From: Oceanicola sp. 22II-s10i
GTDB taxonomy: Bacteria > Pseudomonadota > Alphaproteobacteria > Rhodobacterales > Rhodobacteraceae
Assembly (NCBI RefSeq): GCF_002210105.1
Contig: NZ_AQQU01000003.1
Coordinates: 1-64,000 of the forward strand
Direction of reading: 5' to 3'
DNA: 64,000 nt
Shown here piece by piece: positions 7,604 through 16,200 of the stretch (position 1 is its first letter; every line of letters starts with the position of its first letter). Both the position numbers and the translations under genes were made by a program. The notes below the pieces were generated by a model. It saw nothing but the letters and a program-made list of their open reading frames with translations. It was not told the origin of the DNA and searched no databases.

Positions 7604-8431
7604 ATGCGCAGCCGCGTGTCCGGCATGCGCGTCAGCATAGGGTGTCGTCTCCGATACAGCTTCCCTCAACCGACGCCGCTGATTGCGCTTCTGAACGTGC
7701 ACTACTCGCGGTTCGGCGATCTGGAGCGTGCCGATTATCTCGTGACCTCGCCGAGCGTGCCCCTCGAAAGCTACCGGGATGGCTTCGGCAACTGGTGCAC
7801 GCGCGTCCTGGCTCCGGCGGGCGACTTCTGCCTGTCGACGGATGGCGTCTTCCGCGACACGGGCCTGCCTGATCCCTACATGCCCGGCGCGCGGCAGCAC
7901 GAGGTTCAGGATCTGCCTTTCGAGACGCTCGTGTTTCTGCAGGGCAGCCGGTATTGCGACACCGACCTTCTGTCGGAGGAGGCGTGGCGCCTATTCGAGA
8001 CCACGGACGCCGGATGGTCACGCGTCCAGGCGATCTGCGATTTCGTGCATGGACATGTCCGCTTCGACTATATGCAGGCAAAGGCGACGCGCACAGCGTC
8101 GCAGACCCTCGCCGAGGGGCAGGGTGTCTGCCGCGACTTTGCCCATCTCGCCATCGCCCTGTGCCGATGCATGAACATTCCGGCCCGCTACTGCACCGGA
8201 TACCTGAGCGACATCGGGGAGCCTCTGCCTCATCCACCCGGCGATTTTGCCGCGTGGATGGAGGTCTTTCTCGCTGGGGAATGGCACATGTTCGACCCGC
8301 GGAACAACAAGCCGAGATATGCGAGAATTCTGATCGCGCGCGGTCGCGATGCTGCCGATGTCCCTCTGACCCAGACATTCGGCCAAAACACGTTGATGGA
8401 ATTCAAGGTCTGGACGTATGAATTGGCCTGA
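7604..8431 (+). CDS. Transglutaminase-like superfamily protein A
   Basis: 275 residues from the ATG at 7604 (GAGGGT upstream). An N-terminal beta domain (GCRLRYSFPQPTPLIALLNV) precedes a transglutaminase/protease core with the cysteine in GQGVCRDFAHLAIALCRC (about 175) and the aspartate in WHMFDPRNNKPR. Where many relatives have HAW, this protein reads DFAAWMEVFL, so the usual histidine is absent from that place. No signal peptide. It sits right after the secreted repeat protein and 1.1 kb before a second transglutaminase-fold gene. Likely a cysteine hydrolase or ligase, or a degenerate one; substrate unknown. Confidence 0.85.
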   Translation: MRSRVSGMRVSIGCRLRYSFPQPTPLIALLNVHYSRFGDLERADYLVTSPSVPLESYRDGFGNWCTRVLAPAGDFCLSTDGVFRDTGLPDPYMPGARQHEVQDLPFETLVFLQGSRYCDTDLLSEEAWRLFETTDAGWSRVQAICDFVHGHVRFDYMQAKATRTASQTLAEGQGVCRDFAHLAIALCRCMNIPARYCTGYLSDIGEPLPHPPGDFAAWMEVFLAGEWHMFDPRNNKPRYARILIARGRDAADVPLTQTFGQNTLMEFKVWTYELA

Positions 8432-8563
8432 CTGACCTCGGCTTCCTTTTCGATGCACCATCGCAATTCGGGTCGCCAGCCCCCATATGTACAGTACCGA
8501 TGCGAGGTATCCCGGTCCGACATGGACGAGGAGCTGGCGTCGGAAAATCAAAGGATCGATGAA

Positions 8564-8701
8564 ATGTCCTTCAAGGACCTGACCGCCAGGGCTGCGGCTG
8601 CGTTAAAGCCCAAGCCTGCGAAAACAGCGACGACCCCTGCCAAGGAGACCGAGCCCAAGGCTTCTGGCAAGGATGCACCCGCGAAACCCAAGACATCTTG
8701 A
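8564..8701 (+). CDS. 45-residue small protein
   Basis: Starts MSFKDLTARAAAALKPKPAK at the ATG at 8564, which has AAAGGA upstream; the frame extends to 8453 but without a better start. An amphipathic N-terminal helix is followed by a lysine-, proline- and threonine-rich disordered tail ending KPKTS. Short proteins opening MSFKDLTA(R/K)AAAALK are familiar in alphaproteobacteria and have no established role. Monocistronic in appearance, upstream of the 8779 gene. Confidence 0.7.
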   Translation: MSFKDLTARAAAALKPKPAKTATTPAKETEPKASGKDAPAKPKTS

Positions 8702-8778
8702 GGGTGTACACCGGTTACGCGCCTCATTCCCGTGAGGGGCGCGGACCGCCCACAGCACCATGGGAAAGGAGCGCGCCA

Positions 8779-9312
8779 ATGGAAGATCTGAGAAGAAAGA
8801 CCGTTGCGGTTTTTTCCCGACCCTTCACCGTTCCGGGCTTTGACGAGATTCTCCCAGCGGGAGAGTACGAGATCGATACGGAAGTGGCTTCGCCCCCTGA
8901 TCAACGGGATCCCGCAGCCTGGAAAGCCTCCGTCCTTGTGAAGCTTCATCCCAGGATATCTCATCCTGGACTTGCACGGACTCTGACTGTCTCCCTTGCC
9001 GACCTCGACCAAGCACGCGCCAGGGACAAGCTGACCGGCAGGGACTTGTCCGACTTTTTCCTTGAAGAAATGCTGGCTGATCCGATGGTACAGCTCGTGA
9101 TGAAGGCCGACGGGGTCTCCGAGGCGCACCTGCGACAACTCTATTCCCGGTCTGGGACGTCCGATCCGAACCTGGCTGCGCCGCCTTCGACGACGACCGC
9201 CCGAGGAGCGCGGGACGAAGAATCGATCCGGATCGCCGAAAACGAAGGCATGCCTACGCGACCGGACTCGCCGCCGCCCTTGCGCACCCGTCTGGCTGCG
9301 GGAAAAACGTGA
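8779..9312 (+). CDS. Conserved hypothetical protein, paralogue of the 5440 product
   Basis: 177 residues from the ATG with a near-ideal AAGGAG. Residues 1-30 (VAVFSRPFTVPGFDEILPAG then EYEIDTE) match the 5440 protein pattern. The middle is helical (LTVSLADLDQARARDKL). The C-terminus is RIAENEGMPTRPDSPP, the same peptide as in the 6604 frame. No signal peptide. The TGA shares one base with the ATG of the zinc-ribbon gene, so expression is coupled. Function unknown. Confidence 0.8.
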   Translation: MEDLRRKTVAVFSRPFTVPGFDEILPAGEYEIDTEVASPPDQRDPAAWKASVLVKLHPRISHPGLARTLTVSLADLDQARARDKLTGRDLSDFFLEEMLADPMVQLVMKADGVSEAHLRQLYSRSGTSDPNLAAPPSTTTARGARDEESIRIAENEGMPTRPDSPPPLRTRLAAGKT

Positions 9313-9521
9313 TGGCGGACAAGGCCCTCGCCGAAGGTGACGTACCGGGCATCGCGACCCCAAGGGCCGTGGGTGATGTTCCGCAAGAACGCCGATGCCT
9401 GCGATGCGAAACCTCGTTCTGGAGCGAGAGCTTCGGAGAACGGATTTGCCGACGCTGCAAGGGGTTGAATGCCTGGCGGAACGCCGCGCCCGTCAGCGCG
9501 GGCGCATCTCGCCGCCGCTGA
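9312..9521 (+). CDS. Small zinc-ribbon-like protein
   Basis: 69 residues from the ATG at 9312, which overlaps the previous stop by one base (TGATG). Two CxxC knuckles ([14 protein letters not shown] and [16 protein letters not shown]) fifteen residues apart make a single four-cysteine zinc ribbon. Basic tail ASRRR. Proteins of this size with paired CxxC often bind nucleic acid or act as adaptors. It is followed directly by the second transglutaminase-like gene. Confidence 0.75.
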   Translation: MADKALAEGDVPGIATPRAVGDVPQERRCLRCETSFWSESFGERICRRCKGLNAWRNAAPVSAGASRRR

Positions 9522-9568
9522 TCCCGCAGCCGCGCGCCGTCTTCCTCAATCCTGACTGGAATATCATT

Positions 9569-10492
9569 TTGGCCTGCCTCAAGATCGTTCACACCACGAC
9601 CTACAGATACCGTCAAGAGGTCCCTCTTGGACCCCATCGGTTGATGCTACGTCCCCGAGAAACAAGGGAACTGCGACTACTGGCACATGCCCTCTCGATT
9701 TCTCCGACGGCGACGGTGACCTGGGCGCATGACGTGGCCGGCAACGCTGTCGCCACGGCCGTCTTTGACGGCGTGACGGATCATCTGGTGATCGAGAGCC
9801 GTGCCACAGTGGATCTCACCGCGCCTGCATGGCCGGTCTTTGCCATCGCCGCCTCGGCCGCGCAGTACCCTTTTGTCTACGCCGACGACGAATGGACGGA
9901 TCTGGGCGCGTTGACGGTTCCGCAATATCCCGACCCGGACGGTCGGCTTTCCCTATGGGTCGAGGGCTTTGTCATGGCGCGCCCGACCGACACGCTGTCC
10001 TTGCTGAAGGACATCAGCAATGGTGTGTTCACCCAGATTTCCTACCAGAGCCGCGACACTGAAGGCACCCAGGCACCGATCGAGACGCTCGACCGGCGAT
10101 GGGGCTCGTGCCGTGATCTTGCGGTCCTGTTCGCCGAAGCCGCGCGCACACTTGGGCTCGGTTCCCGCATCGTATCCGGCTATCTGTCAGACGCGGAAGA
10201 ATGCCTTTTGGGTTCTGCGGGTTCCGGGTCCACCCATGCCTGGGTCGAGATATTTGTACCCGGTGCCGGATGGATTGCCTTCGATCCCACGAACCGAAGC
10301 TTCGGGTCCCGGAACCTGATACCACTCGCCGTGGCCCGAAACATCGCACAGGTGACCCCGGTGGCAGGCAACTTTGTCGGAACGAACGTCGATTTGCTCT
10401 CAATGGAGGTATTCGTAAGAGTGGACAGTGCTTCGGCACAAGACAACTCGCTACTGGCCCCAAGAGGCGGGGCGGACATCGCGCTCGTCTGA
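9569..10492 (+). CDS. Transglutaminase-like superfamily protein B
   Basis: 307 residues if it starts at the TTG at 9569, the point where family similarity begins ([20 protein letters not shown], the bacterial transglutaminase-like N-terminal domain). An upstream ATG would add unrelated sequence from the zinc-ribbon region. The catalytic core is complete: Cys in [14 protein letters not shown], His in [10 protein letters not shown], Asp in WIAFDPTN. Cytosolic by sequence. Unlike protein A at 7604, this copy retains the full triad. Such proteins are usually cysteine proteases or amide-transfer enzymes of unknown substrate. Confidence 0.88.
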   Translation: MACLKIVHTTTYRYRQEVPLGPHRLMLRPRETRELRLLAHALSISPTATVTWAHDVAGNAVATAVFDGVTDHLVIESRATVDLTAPAWPVFAIAASAAQYPFVYADDEWTDLGALTVPQYPDPDGRLSLWVEGFVMARPTDTLSLLKDISNGVFTQISYQSRDTEGTQAPIETLDRRWGSCRDLAVLFAEAARTLGLGSRIVSGYLSDAEECLLGSAGSGSTHAWVEIFVPGAGWIAFDPTNRSFGSRNLIPLAVARNIAQVTPVAGNFVGTNVDLLSMEVFVRVDSASAQDNSLLAPRGGADIALV

Positions 10493-10596
10493 TGGCGTTT
10501 CGGTGGGACTGGCTTGCGCCTGCTGGTTTAAACCTATTCATAACAATGCCTTAATGACCGGAGAAGGTTGGATATCAGGCCCATCCCCTCCGCCAC

Positions 10597-10803
10597 TTGC
10601 CCTTGAGAAATGGTTTTCCCGATCCGGCTGCGGCCGGGTTCGATGCCCCGAACAACCGGTTCGTGGCTCCGGTCGCCGGCACATACCTCTTCGGCTTGAC
10701 GCTCATCTACAAGGTCACCGCCAGCACCACGGCGAGGATGCGCGGACGTCTGGTCCTGAACAAGACGACCGAAATCCACGGCTCAATTGGAGAACTCTCC
10801 TAA
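10597..10803 (+). pseudogene. C-terminal fragment of a DUF2793-type phage/GTA spike protein
   Basis: About 65 codons preserve FDAPNNRFVAPVAGTYLFGL and TARMRGRLVLNKTTEIHGS, the C1q/TNF-like jelly-roll end seen in DUF2793 proteins of Rhodobacterales phages and, as far as I recall, gene-transfer-agent spikes. No full-length frame or ribosome site precedes it, and it ends GELS then TAA, earlier than relatives. The rest of the interval 10493-10999 shows nothing I can recognise. I read this as phage debris. Confidence 0.6.
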
Positions 10804-10999
10804 CTTGCTCCATTTATAGTCCGCACTCATGGATCGGCTCAGTACAGGGTTTGGTCATTTCCTGACCGTTCATGATACTCACCCGGAGTGAGCCCTCAAT
10901 TCGAGGATATTTCAGGGTTGGCACGTCAGGTCGTGTATCTGCTTCCGACGTCGCCCACATTCCGGATTTGAACCGCTCAGCCGCATGAAACGCGGTGGC

Positions 11000-11446
11000 T
11001 CATGGCAAGCGACTTGCCCAGCAGACCGCGAAACCCAGGCACAGCCATGGTCCGAACGCGATCTGTGGATCGGACCGGGATCGTGTCACCACGGCCTGCA
11101 GCAGTCCGCCCAATGCGGCGATCAGGAGGACGGCGGGGAGGGCCATCCAGCCCAGCCATGCACCGGCCGCTGCAAACAGTTTCGCGTCGCCCTGACCAAG
11201 ACCCTCTATGCCCCGAATTCTGAAAAAGATTTCGCCTGCCAGCCAGAACATCGAGAACGCCAGGACTGCCCCGGCGACGTGAGGCCATGGCCAGCCGCCG
11301 GTGCCGGCCACCGCAAGAAGCAGGCCCGCCGCGATCAGCGGTAAGGTCAGGATATCCGGTAGTTTTTTCGTCCGAATGTCTATCACCGACAGCGCCGCGA
11401 GGGTGGCAATCAGAGGCACTGTCGCCACGAGTTCCAGCTTGTTCAT
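11000..11446 (-). CDS. gspO: Prepilin peptidase, short A24 form
   Basis: 148 residues, all membrane-embedded, five or so helices. Both catalytic aspartates of the A24 aspartyl peptidase family are visible (VIDIRTKKLPD and GLGQGDAKLF). The N-terminal cysteine-rich methylase domain of full-length GspO/PilD is missing, as in CpaA-like short forms, so pseudopilin N-methylation would need another enzyme. GGAG precedes the ATG. It lies 2 kb from the type II secretion operons and is the obvious processing enzyme for GspG-K. No tad/cpa genes are nearby. Confidence 0.88.
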   Translation of the reverse strand: MNKLELVATVPLIATLAALSVIDIRTKKLPDILTLPLIAAGLLLAVAGTGGWPWPHVAGAVLAFSMFWLAGEIFFRIRGIEGLGQGDAKLFAAAGAWLGWMALPAVLLIAALGGLLQAVVTRSRSDPQIAFGPWLCLGFAVCWASRLP

Positions 11447-11625
11447 CCACGCTCCACTCGTGCCGCTCCGGGTGCTTTTTGAAACTTTTTTGCGCGATTT
11501 GGGAAACTATCACGTCTCCTCACCGTGAATGAAGATAACGCGCGTTTCGGGAACGATCAAAGGCCCTGCATCGCGCGTTCTCCGATCCCCCGATACGCGG
11601 GGCGGAAAAATCCAGGGAGTGATCA

Positions 11626-13185
11626 ATGTCAATTTCATTCAGACACGCGACAACGGGGCTGATGGTCAGCGCCCTCGCGCTTGGTAGCACGGCGGCCTTC
11701 GCGTCGTCGCACCGCGAAGCGCCGGGCATCACCAAGCAGCCCAAGGTCGATGCGACTGATTTCTACATGTTCCGCAGTTACGAGACGGGACGCGAGGGGT
11801 ACGTGACCTTCATCGCGAACTACCAGCCGTTGCAAGGGCCGTATGGCGGCCCCAACTACTTCACCATGGATGCCGATGCGATCTACGAGATCCACATCGA
11901 CAACGACGGCGACGCCGTTGAGGACATCACCTTCAAGTTCGATTTCAAGAACCAGCTCGGCGGCGAAGGCGGCGCGGGCGTCGCTCTGGACATCGGCGAC
12001 GAGAAGGTGGCGATTCCGCTGAAGGCAGCCGGCGACGGCTCCTCGACGCTCTTCGTCAACGAGAACGAGAAGTATGCGCTCGCCATGATCACCGGCGATC
12101 GCCGCTCCGGCAAGGCGGCGCTGGTCAAGCGGACCTCGGGCGAGACGGAATTCGTCAAGCCTCTGGACAACATCGGGACCAAGACCATACCCGACTACGA
12201 CGCCTACGCGAACGACTTCATCTACGACGTGACGATCCCGAACTGTGACATGCCGGGTCGCGTCTTCGCGGGGCAGCGCGCCGAGGCCTTCGCCGTCAAT
12301 CTGGGCGAGATCTTCGACAGCGTGAACTTCGTGCCGCTCGAGGGCGGGATCACGCAGTCTCGCGACAATGACGATCTGGTCGGTAAATTCAACGTCACCT
12401 CGCTGGCGCTGGAAGTCCCGATTGCCTGCGTCACCGGCAGCGGGAACGGCGTGATCGGGGCCTGGACCACGGCAAGCCTCCCGCAGGCAGAGATCGAGGA
12501 TCCGTCGCCCACCTACGAGAAGACGTCGAAATACGGTGGTGCATGGGTGCAGCAGTCCCGGCTGTCCGCGCCGCTGGTCAACGAGGTGGTGATCGGTTTG
12601 CCCGACAAGGATCTGTTCAACGCGGCCGAGCCGACGCAGGACAGCGCCCTGGCTGTCTATGTCACGAACCCGACGCTCCCCGCGCTTCTGGACATCCTGT
12701 TCCGCGACGCGCTTGGCGCAACCAGCAACATCGCGCCGTCCAACCTGCCGCGGAACGACCTGGTCACGGCTTTCCTGACGGGTTTTCCGGGCCTGAACCA
12801 GCAGGCCACGGTCACAGCGTCCGAGATGATGCGCCTGAACACGGCCATTCCGCCCACCCCGCAGGGTGCGCAGAGCAACTTCGGTGTCGTGGGCGAGGAT
12901 CTCGCCGGGTTCCCGAACGGACGCCGTCCGGGTGACGACGTGGTCGATATTGCGCTGCGGGTTGCCATGGGTGCCCTGTGCCACCCGGTGCCGCTTGGTG
13001 CCGAACTGGGTGTCGAAGGTGCAGTCGAGGACACGCCGAGCGACATGATCAACCTCGGCCTCTGCGACCCCGAGGATGCTCCGGTGGGTGACCAGCCCTT
13101 CACCGATGGCGCGCCGATCTCGGCCACCGACGTGATGGCCGTATTCCCCTACCTCAACTCGCCGCTGCCCGGCGCTGGAGGCTGA
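11626..13185 (+). CDS. Exported DUF4331 family protein
   Basis: 519 residues with a signal peptide (TGLMVSALALGSTAAFASS). The mature start SSHREAPGITKQPKVDATDF and GGPNYFTMDADAIYEIHIDN are hallmark DUF4331 sequences. Large, acidic and beta-rich, with a few cysteines late in the chain (ALCHPV, LGLCDP). It is followed after two bases by a lipoprotein gene and a strong terminator, making a two-gene operon. Lying between the prepilin peptidase and the gsp genes, it is a good candidate for type II secretion cargo, though this is inference. Biochemical function unknown. Confidence 0.92.
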   Translation: MSISFRHATTGLMVSALALGSTAAFASSHREAPGITKQPKVDATDFYMFRSYETGREGYVTFIANYQPLQGPYGGPNYFTMDADAIYEIHIDNDGDAVEDITFKFDFKNQLGGEGGAGVALDIGDEKVAIPLKAAGDGSSTLFVNENEKYALAMITGDRRSGKAALVKRTSGETEFVKPLDNIGTKTIPDYDAYANDFIYDVTIPNCDMPGRVFAGQRAEAFAVNLGEIFDSVNFVPLEGGITQSRDNDDLVGKFNVTSLALEVPIACVTGSGNGVIGAWTTASLPQAEIEDPSPTYEKTSKYGGAWVQQSRLSAPLVNEVVIGLPDKDLFNAAEPTQDSALAVYVTNPTLPALLDILFRDALGATSNIAPSNLPRNDLVTAFLTGFPGLNQQATVTASEMMRLNTAIPPTPQGAQSNFGVVGEDLAGFPNGRRPGDDVVDIALRVAMGALCHPVPLGAELGVEGAVEDTPSDMINLGLCDPEDAPVGDQPFTDGAPISATDVMAVFPYLNSPLPGAGG

Positions 13186-13187
13186 AA

Positions 13188-13436
13188 ATGGCTGACACGA
13201 TGACCATTCCGGCAGTCGGACGGCTTTCGGGCCGTACCCGGATCGCAGCCGGCGCGCTCGGAGCCCTGCTCCTGGTCGCGGCCTGCGACGACGGCGGCTC
13301 GGTCTCGGACGGGATCAACTCGCTCGGGTCCGACTTCCTTCGGGTCTTCAATCAAGACCCGAACGCGGAGCCGGTCCAGAACGTCCAGTCGCTGAATCTG
13401 GCGCTCACGCCGATGAAAGAACCGTTCAACCCGTAA
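13188..13436 (+). CDS. Small lipoprotein paired with the DUF4331 protein
   Basis: 82 residues. After a 30-residue basic N-terminus comes a hydrophobic stretch ending LLLVAACDDGGS, a lipobox with cysteine at about 33. Aspartate at +2 would favour the inner membrane by the enterobacterial rule. The mature part is about 50 residues (SDFLRVFNQDPNAEPVQN). Starts two bases after the DUF4331 stop, so the two are cotranscribed and may act together. Confidence 0.8.
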   Translation: MADTMTIPAVGRLSGRTRIAAGALGALLLVAACDDGGSVSDGINSLGSDFLRVFNQDPNAEPVQNVQSLNLALTPMKEPFNP

Positions 13437-13456
13437 GGGGTTCGACACGACATTGG

Positions 13457-13484
13457 AAAGGCCCCCGGTTCCGGGGGCCTTTTT
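13457..13484 (+). terminator. Strong intrinsic terminator
   Basis: AAAGGCCCCCGG (13457-13468) and CCGGGGGCCTTT (from 13471) form a perfect GC stem followed by a T-run. It sits between convergent genes and, thanks to the flanking A and T runs, can end transcripts from both sides (the lipoprotein and gspK). Confidence 0.92.
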
Positions 13485-13508
13485 CCGTGCCGTCGCAGGC
13501 GTTCCGGA

Positions 13509-14429
13509 TTAGTCGGCCTCACCCGCATCACCGGGAACGATCCGGCGGCGCAGGACGCGCACGCTCAGACCGTTCAGCGGATCGGTCCTGAGCAGTCTGG
13601 TTTGCAGCGTCATCGACGCGCCACCCACATCGGCCGTGACGAAGACGTCAAAGACGCCGGATGTGAAACCGCTGTTCTCGGGCCTGATTCCGCCCGCGCC
13701 GGTGATGTCGTCCCGCGTGATCTGCCCGGTCCGGTCGCGCGTCGAGATCAGTCTGAGCGCGATGGACCGGTTGCGCAGCATCGTCTCAAGCAGGAGCGGC
13801 GACACGGTGTTCAGGTTGACGGTTCCCGGCGTGGGCAACGCGGTGACATAGGGCTCCAGCGCCACAATGGTCGCGTCGGGGATGCCGAAGGCCGCGAGGT
13901 CCGACAGGTCCGCCAACGGTCCGGCCCGCCGCACGACCGCCGCCATCCGGCGCGCAAGGTCGGGCGGCTGATCCAGCGCCGCCAGCAGCCGCCCCATCAT
14001 TTCGACGGACCCGATCCCCGGCGAGCCGAGCAGGTTGACGTCGTATTTCGCCTGCACGTCCTCCACCCGGACCGAGAAGCGCCCGGTCGGAAGCTGCACC
14101 TCGTCCTGGATCACCGCCGCCCAGGGTTCACGGAAATGGTCGGTGTCCGGAGCGGTCTGCAGGTCGCGGTACAGCGCGTCGATGACCGATGCCTCGGCTC
14201 CGAGTGCCAGCTGCTGCGTTTCCGCCGCCTCGGCCATACGCGCCACCCGATCGAGCGAGACCTCCTGCCGCGAGAGCATCAGGTAGACGACGGTGGAGGC
14301 GAGCGCGATGATGACAAGCACATTGATCAGGACCACCCCGCTTTCACCATCACGTTTCGTGCGATCCCGCGCGGAGGCCTCGATCGGCGATCTCCGCTCC
14401 GGTGGCAGCAGGCGCAATCGTCGGGTCAT
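13509..14429 (-). CDS. gspK: Type II secretion minor pseudopilin GspK
   Basis: 306 residues. A prepilin-like N-terminus (GESGVVLINVLVIIALASTV) is followed by the large GspK globular domain, including the LADLSDLAAFG and GTVNLNTVSPLLLETML helix-hairpin-helix-like regions. As in other GspK proteins, the residue five after the cleavage site is not glutamate (VVLINV), which fits the tip position of the pseudopilus. Last gene of the leftward operon; its start overlaps gspJ by four bases and the convergent terminator follows. Confidence 0.93.
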   Translation of the reverse strand: MTRRLRLLPPERRSPIEASARDRTKRDGESGVVLINVLVIIALASTVVYLMLSRQEVSLDRVARMAEAAETQQLALGAEASVIDALYRDLQTAPDTDHFREPWAAVIQDEVQLPTGRFSVRVEDVQAKYDVNLLGSPGIGSVEMMGRLLAALDQPPDLARRMAAVVRRAGPLADLSDLAAFGIPDATIVALEPYVTALPTPGTVNLNTVSPLLLETMLRNRSIALRLISTRDRTGQITRDDITGAGGIRPENSGFTSGVFDVFVTADVGGASMTLQTRLLRTDPLNGLSVRVLRRRIVPGDAGEAD

Positions 14430-14965
14430 CGGCGTGCGCCTTCCGGCATGGAAAAGACCCGCACGATCCGGGCCTCTGCCGCGCGGCCTGTCAGCGGCAG
14501 GGTCAGTGTCAGCTCTGTCGCGATGGGCGCCGGATCGTCGGTGGCCCAGGTGTCGCGCCAGCCGCGGCCCTGGTCCATGGCCCGCCAGGACAGGTCCGAC
14601 ACGTTGTCCAGCAGCTGCTGTATCACCTCGCCCTCGCGCCCCGGCAGGGCACGGATCAGGGCCCCGTCCTCCAGTGCATAGCGCAACGGCCGGGGGCCGT
14701 CCCCGCCGCTCTGCATCAGGGTCAGGCTTGCGCCGTTCAGCCCCACGCCCACGGGCTCGGCCTGCAGCATGTCGCGACCCACGACCAGCAGGGCGCGGTC
14801 AATCTCGGCAAGCCGCTCGAGCCGGTCTTCCGTGCCCCGGTTGACCCGGACGACGGTGTCGAGAATGCTCATTCCAGCCAGCCCGATGACCGCGAAGATC
14901 GCCAGCGCGACCAGAACCTCGACCAGCGTCAGACCGCTGTCAGAGCCCCGGCCGGGCGAGATCAT
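14426..14965 (-). CDS. gspJ: Type II secretion minor pseudopilin GspJ
   Basis: 179 residues from the ATG at 14965, which forms an ATGA overlap with the upstream lipoprotein gene. A much longer open frame exists upstream but is a shadow. The prepilin signal SDSG^LTLVEVLVALAIFAVI shows the expected Gly/Leu cleavage and Glu+5. The rest has the GspJ layout (VGRDMLQAEPVGV, LSWRAMDQGRGW). Works with GspI and GspK in the pseudopilus tip. Confidence 0.9.
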   Translation of the reverse strand: MISPGRGSDSGLTLVEVLVALAIFAVIGLAGMSILDTVVRVNRGTEDRLERLAEIDRALLVVGRDMLQAEPVGVGLNGASLTLMQSGGDGPRPLRYALEDGALIRALPGREGEVIQQLLDNVSDLSWRAMDQGRGWRDTWATDDPAPIATELTLTLPLTGRAAEARIVRVFSMPEGARR

Positions 14966-16074
14966 ACCGAGGTAGCCCCGATCAGGCTGAATTCGCCGGA
15001 CCCGACCTCGAGCACCGCAAGGCCGCGCTGGCACTGCCCGTCGGGCAGGAAGCGGTAGGGCCCGAGCACGCCGTTGAACCCGTCGTCGTTCAACAGCCCC
15101 CGGCGGGACATCTGCCCGCGTTGGCCCAGGACGCGAAGCAGTTCGGTGCCGTCGTAGGCAAGGCCCGTGATGATGCCGCCCTCCGACGCGTAGGCCTCTT
15201 CGAATGCCTCCTTGAACGGTGCGAAACGCAGGGGATCCGGCGCGGCGAACCAGGCGCCGCGGAAGGCGCGTTCGCTTTCCAGATCCAGCGCCGACCATTG
15301 AGTGGACCCGATCAACTGCACGCCCTTGCCCGAAAGGGCCTGCGCGAAGGGCCGCAGCGTGGCATCGGCGGCGGGCAGATAAACGGCGTCGGGCATCCCG
15401 CCGCCCGCGTTCAGCGCGTCGACGAGGCCCGCGGCGCTGTCGCGCACCAGCGGCGCCCGCAGGCGGATTCCAAAGGACTGGGCGAGGACGGTCGTCGCGG
15501 CGACGGACTGGCTGCCGTAGGCCCCGGACGGAACCACGATCGCCATGTCGCGCAGGTTGCGCTGCGCGGCGAGGCTCAGCACCGCGCGGGCACTGTGCGT
15601 GGGCGTGACGCCGAAGACCCAGACACCGGAACCGGCCAGGCTTTCGTCGTTCGACAGCGTCACGACCGGCACACTGCGCGGGGCGATCGCGGCGACCGCG
15701 CGGGCCTGGGCCGAGAAGACCGGCCCGACCAGCATCTTCGCGCCCGCGTCCAGCGCGGTGCGCGCGGCAACCACGGCCTGTTCGGGCGTGTCACCGCTGT
15801 CGTGGATGTCGATGCCGATCCCCGGTCCGCCGCCCAGCTTCGCCGCCGCCTGCAGCAGCTCGCCCAGTTGCGCCTGCCGCCCCGACAATGGCAACAGCAG
15901 CGCCGATTTTCCGGGTCCCGCGGCGGACGATCCACCGCCGTCGCCCAGCCCCTCCATCGCGCCGCAGCCCGCCGCCGTGGTGACCAGCGACAGCGCGCCC
16001 AGTCCGCGCAGGACGCGGCGGCGGTCTGGCGGCGCGTGGGCCTCCGTCGCGCGTTCCGTCGGGTTTCTGTCCAT
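14962..16074 (-). CDS. LppC/LpoA-like periplasmic-binding lipoprotein inside the gsp operon
   Basis: 370 residues from the ATG at 16074 (GAAGGGG before it). A twin-arginine-like RRRVLRGLGALSLVTTAAGC leads to a lipobox cysteine near residue 37, then a type 1 periplasmic-binding fold (SALLLPLSGRQAQLG, MLVGPVFSAQARAVAAIAP, GLAYDGTELLRVL). This is the LppC/penicillin-binding-protein-activator branch of the branched-chain amino-acid receptor family. It is coupled to gspJ by ATGA and lies 126 bases after gspF. Its presence in a secretion operon is unusual; it could be a pilotin-like or cell-wall remodelling helper. Confidence 0.85.
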   Translation of the reverse strand: MDRNPTERATEAHAPPDRRRVLRGLGALSLVTTAAGCGAMEGLGDGGGSSAAGPGKSALLLPLSGRQAQLGELLQAAAKLGGGPGIGIDIHDSGDTPEQAVVAARTALDAGAKMLVGPVFSAQARAVAAIAPRSVPVVTLSNDESLAGSGVWVFGVTPTHSARAVLSLAAQRNLRDMAIVVPSGAYGSQSVAATTVLAQSFGIRLRAPLVRDSAAGLVDALNAGGGMPDAVYLPAADATLRPFAQALSGKGVQLIGSTQWSALDLESERAFRGAWFAAPDPLRFAPFKEAFEEAYASEGGIITGLAYDGTELLRVLGQRGQMSRRGLLNDDGFNGVLGPYRFLPDGQCQRGLAVLEVGSGEFSLIGATSV

Positions 16075-16200
16075 GATCCGCCCCTTCTTCCTGTCGTGGC
16101 TGCCGGGGCCTTGCCCGAGTTGTCCGTCCGACTGTCGCATGTGTTTCCCTACCGCGCCACAGCTTGCCTTCGACGCGCAGGGGGGCGGCGCAACCCCGCC

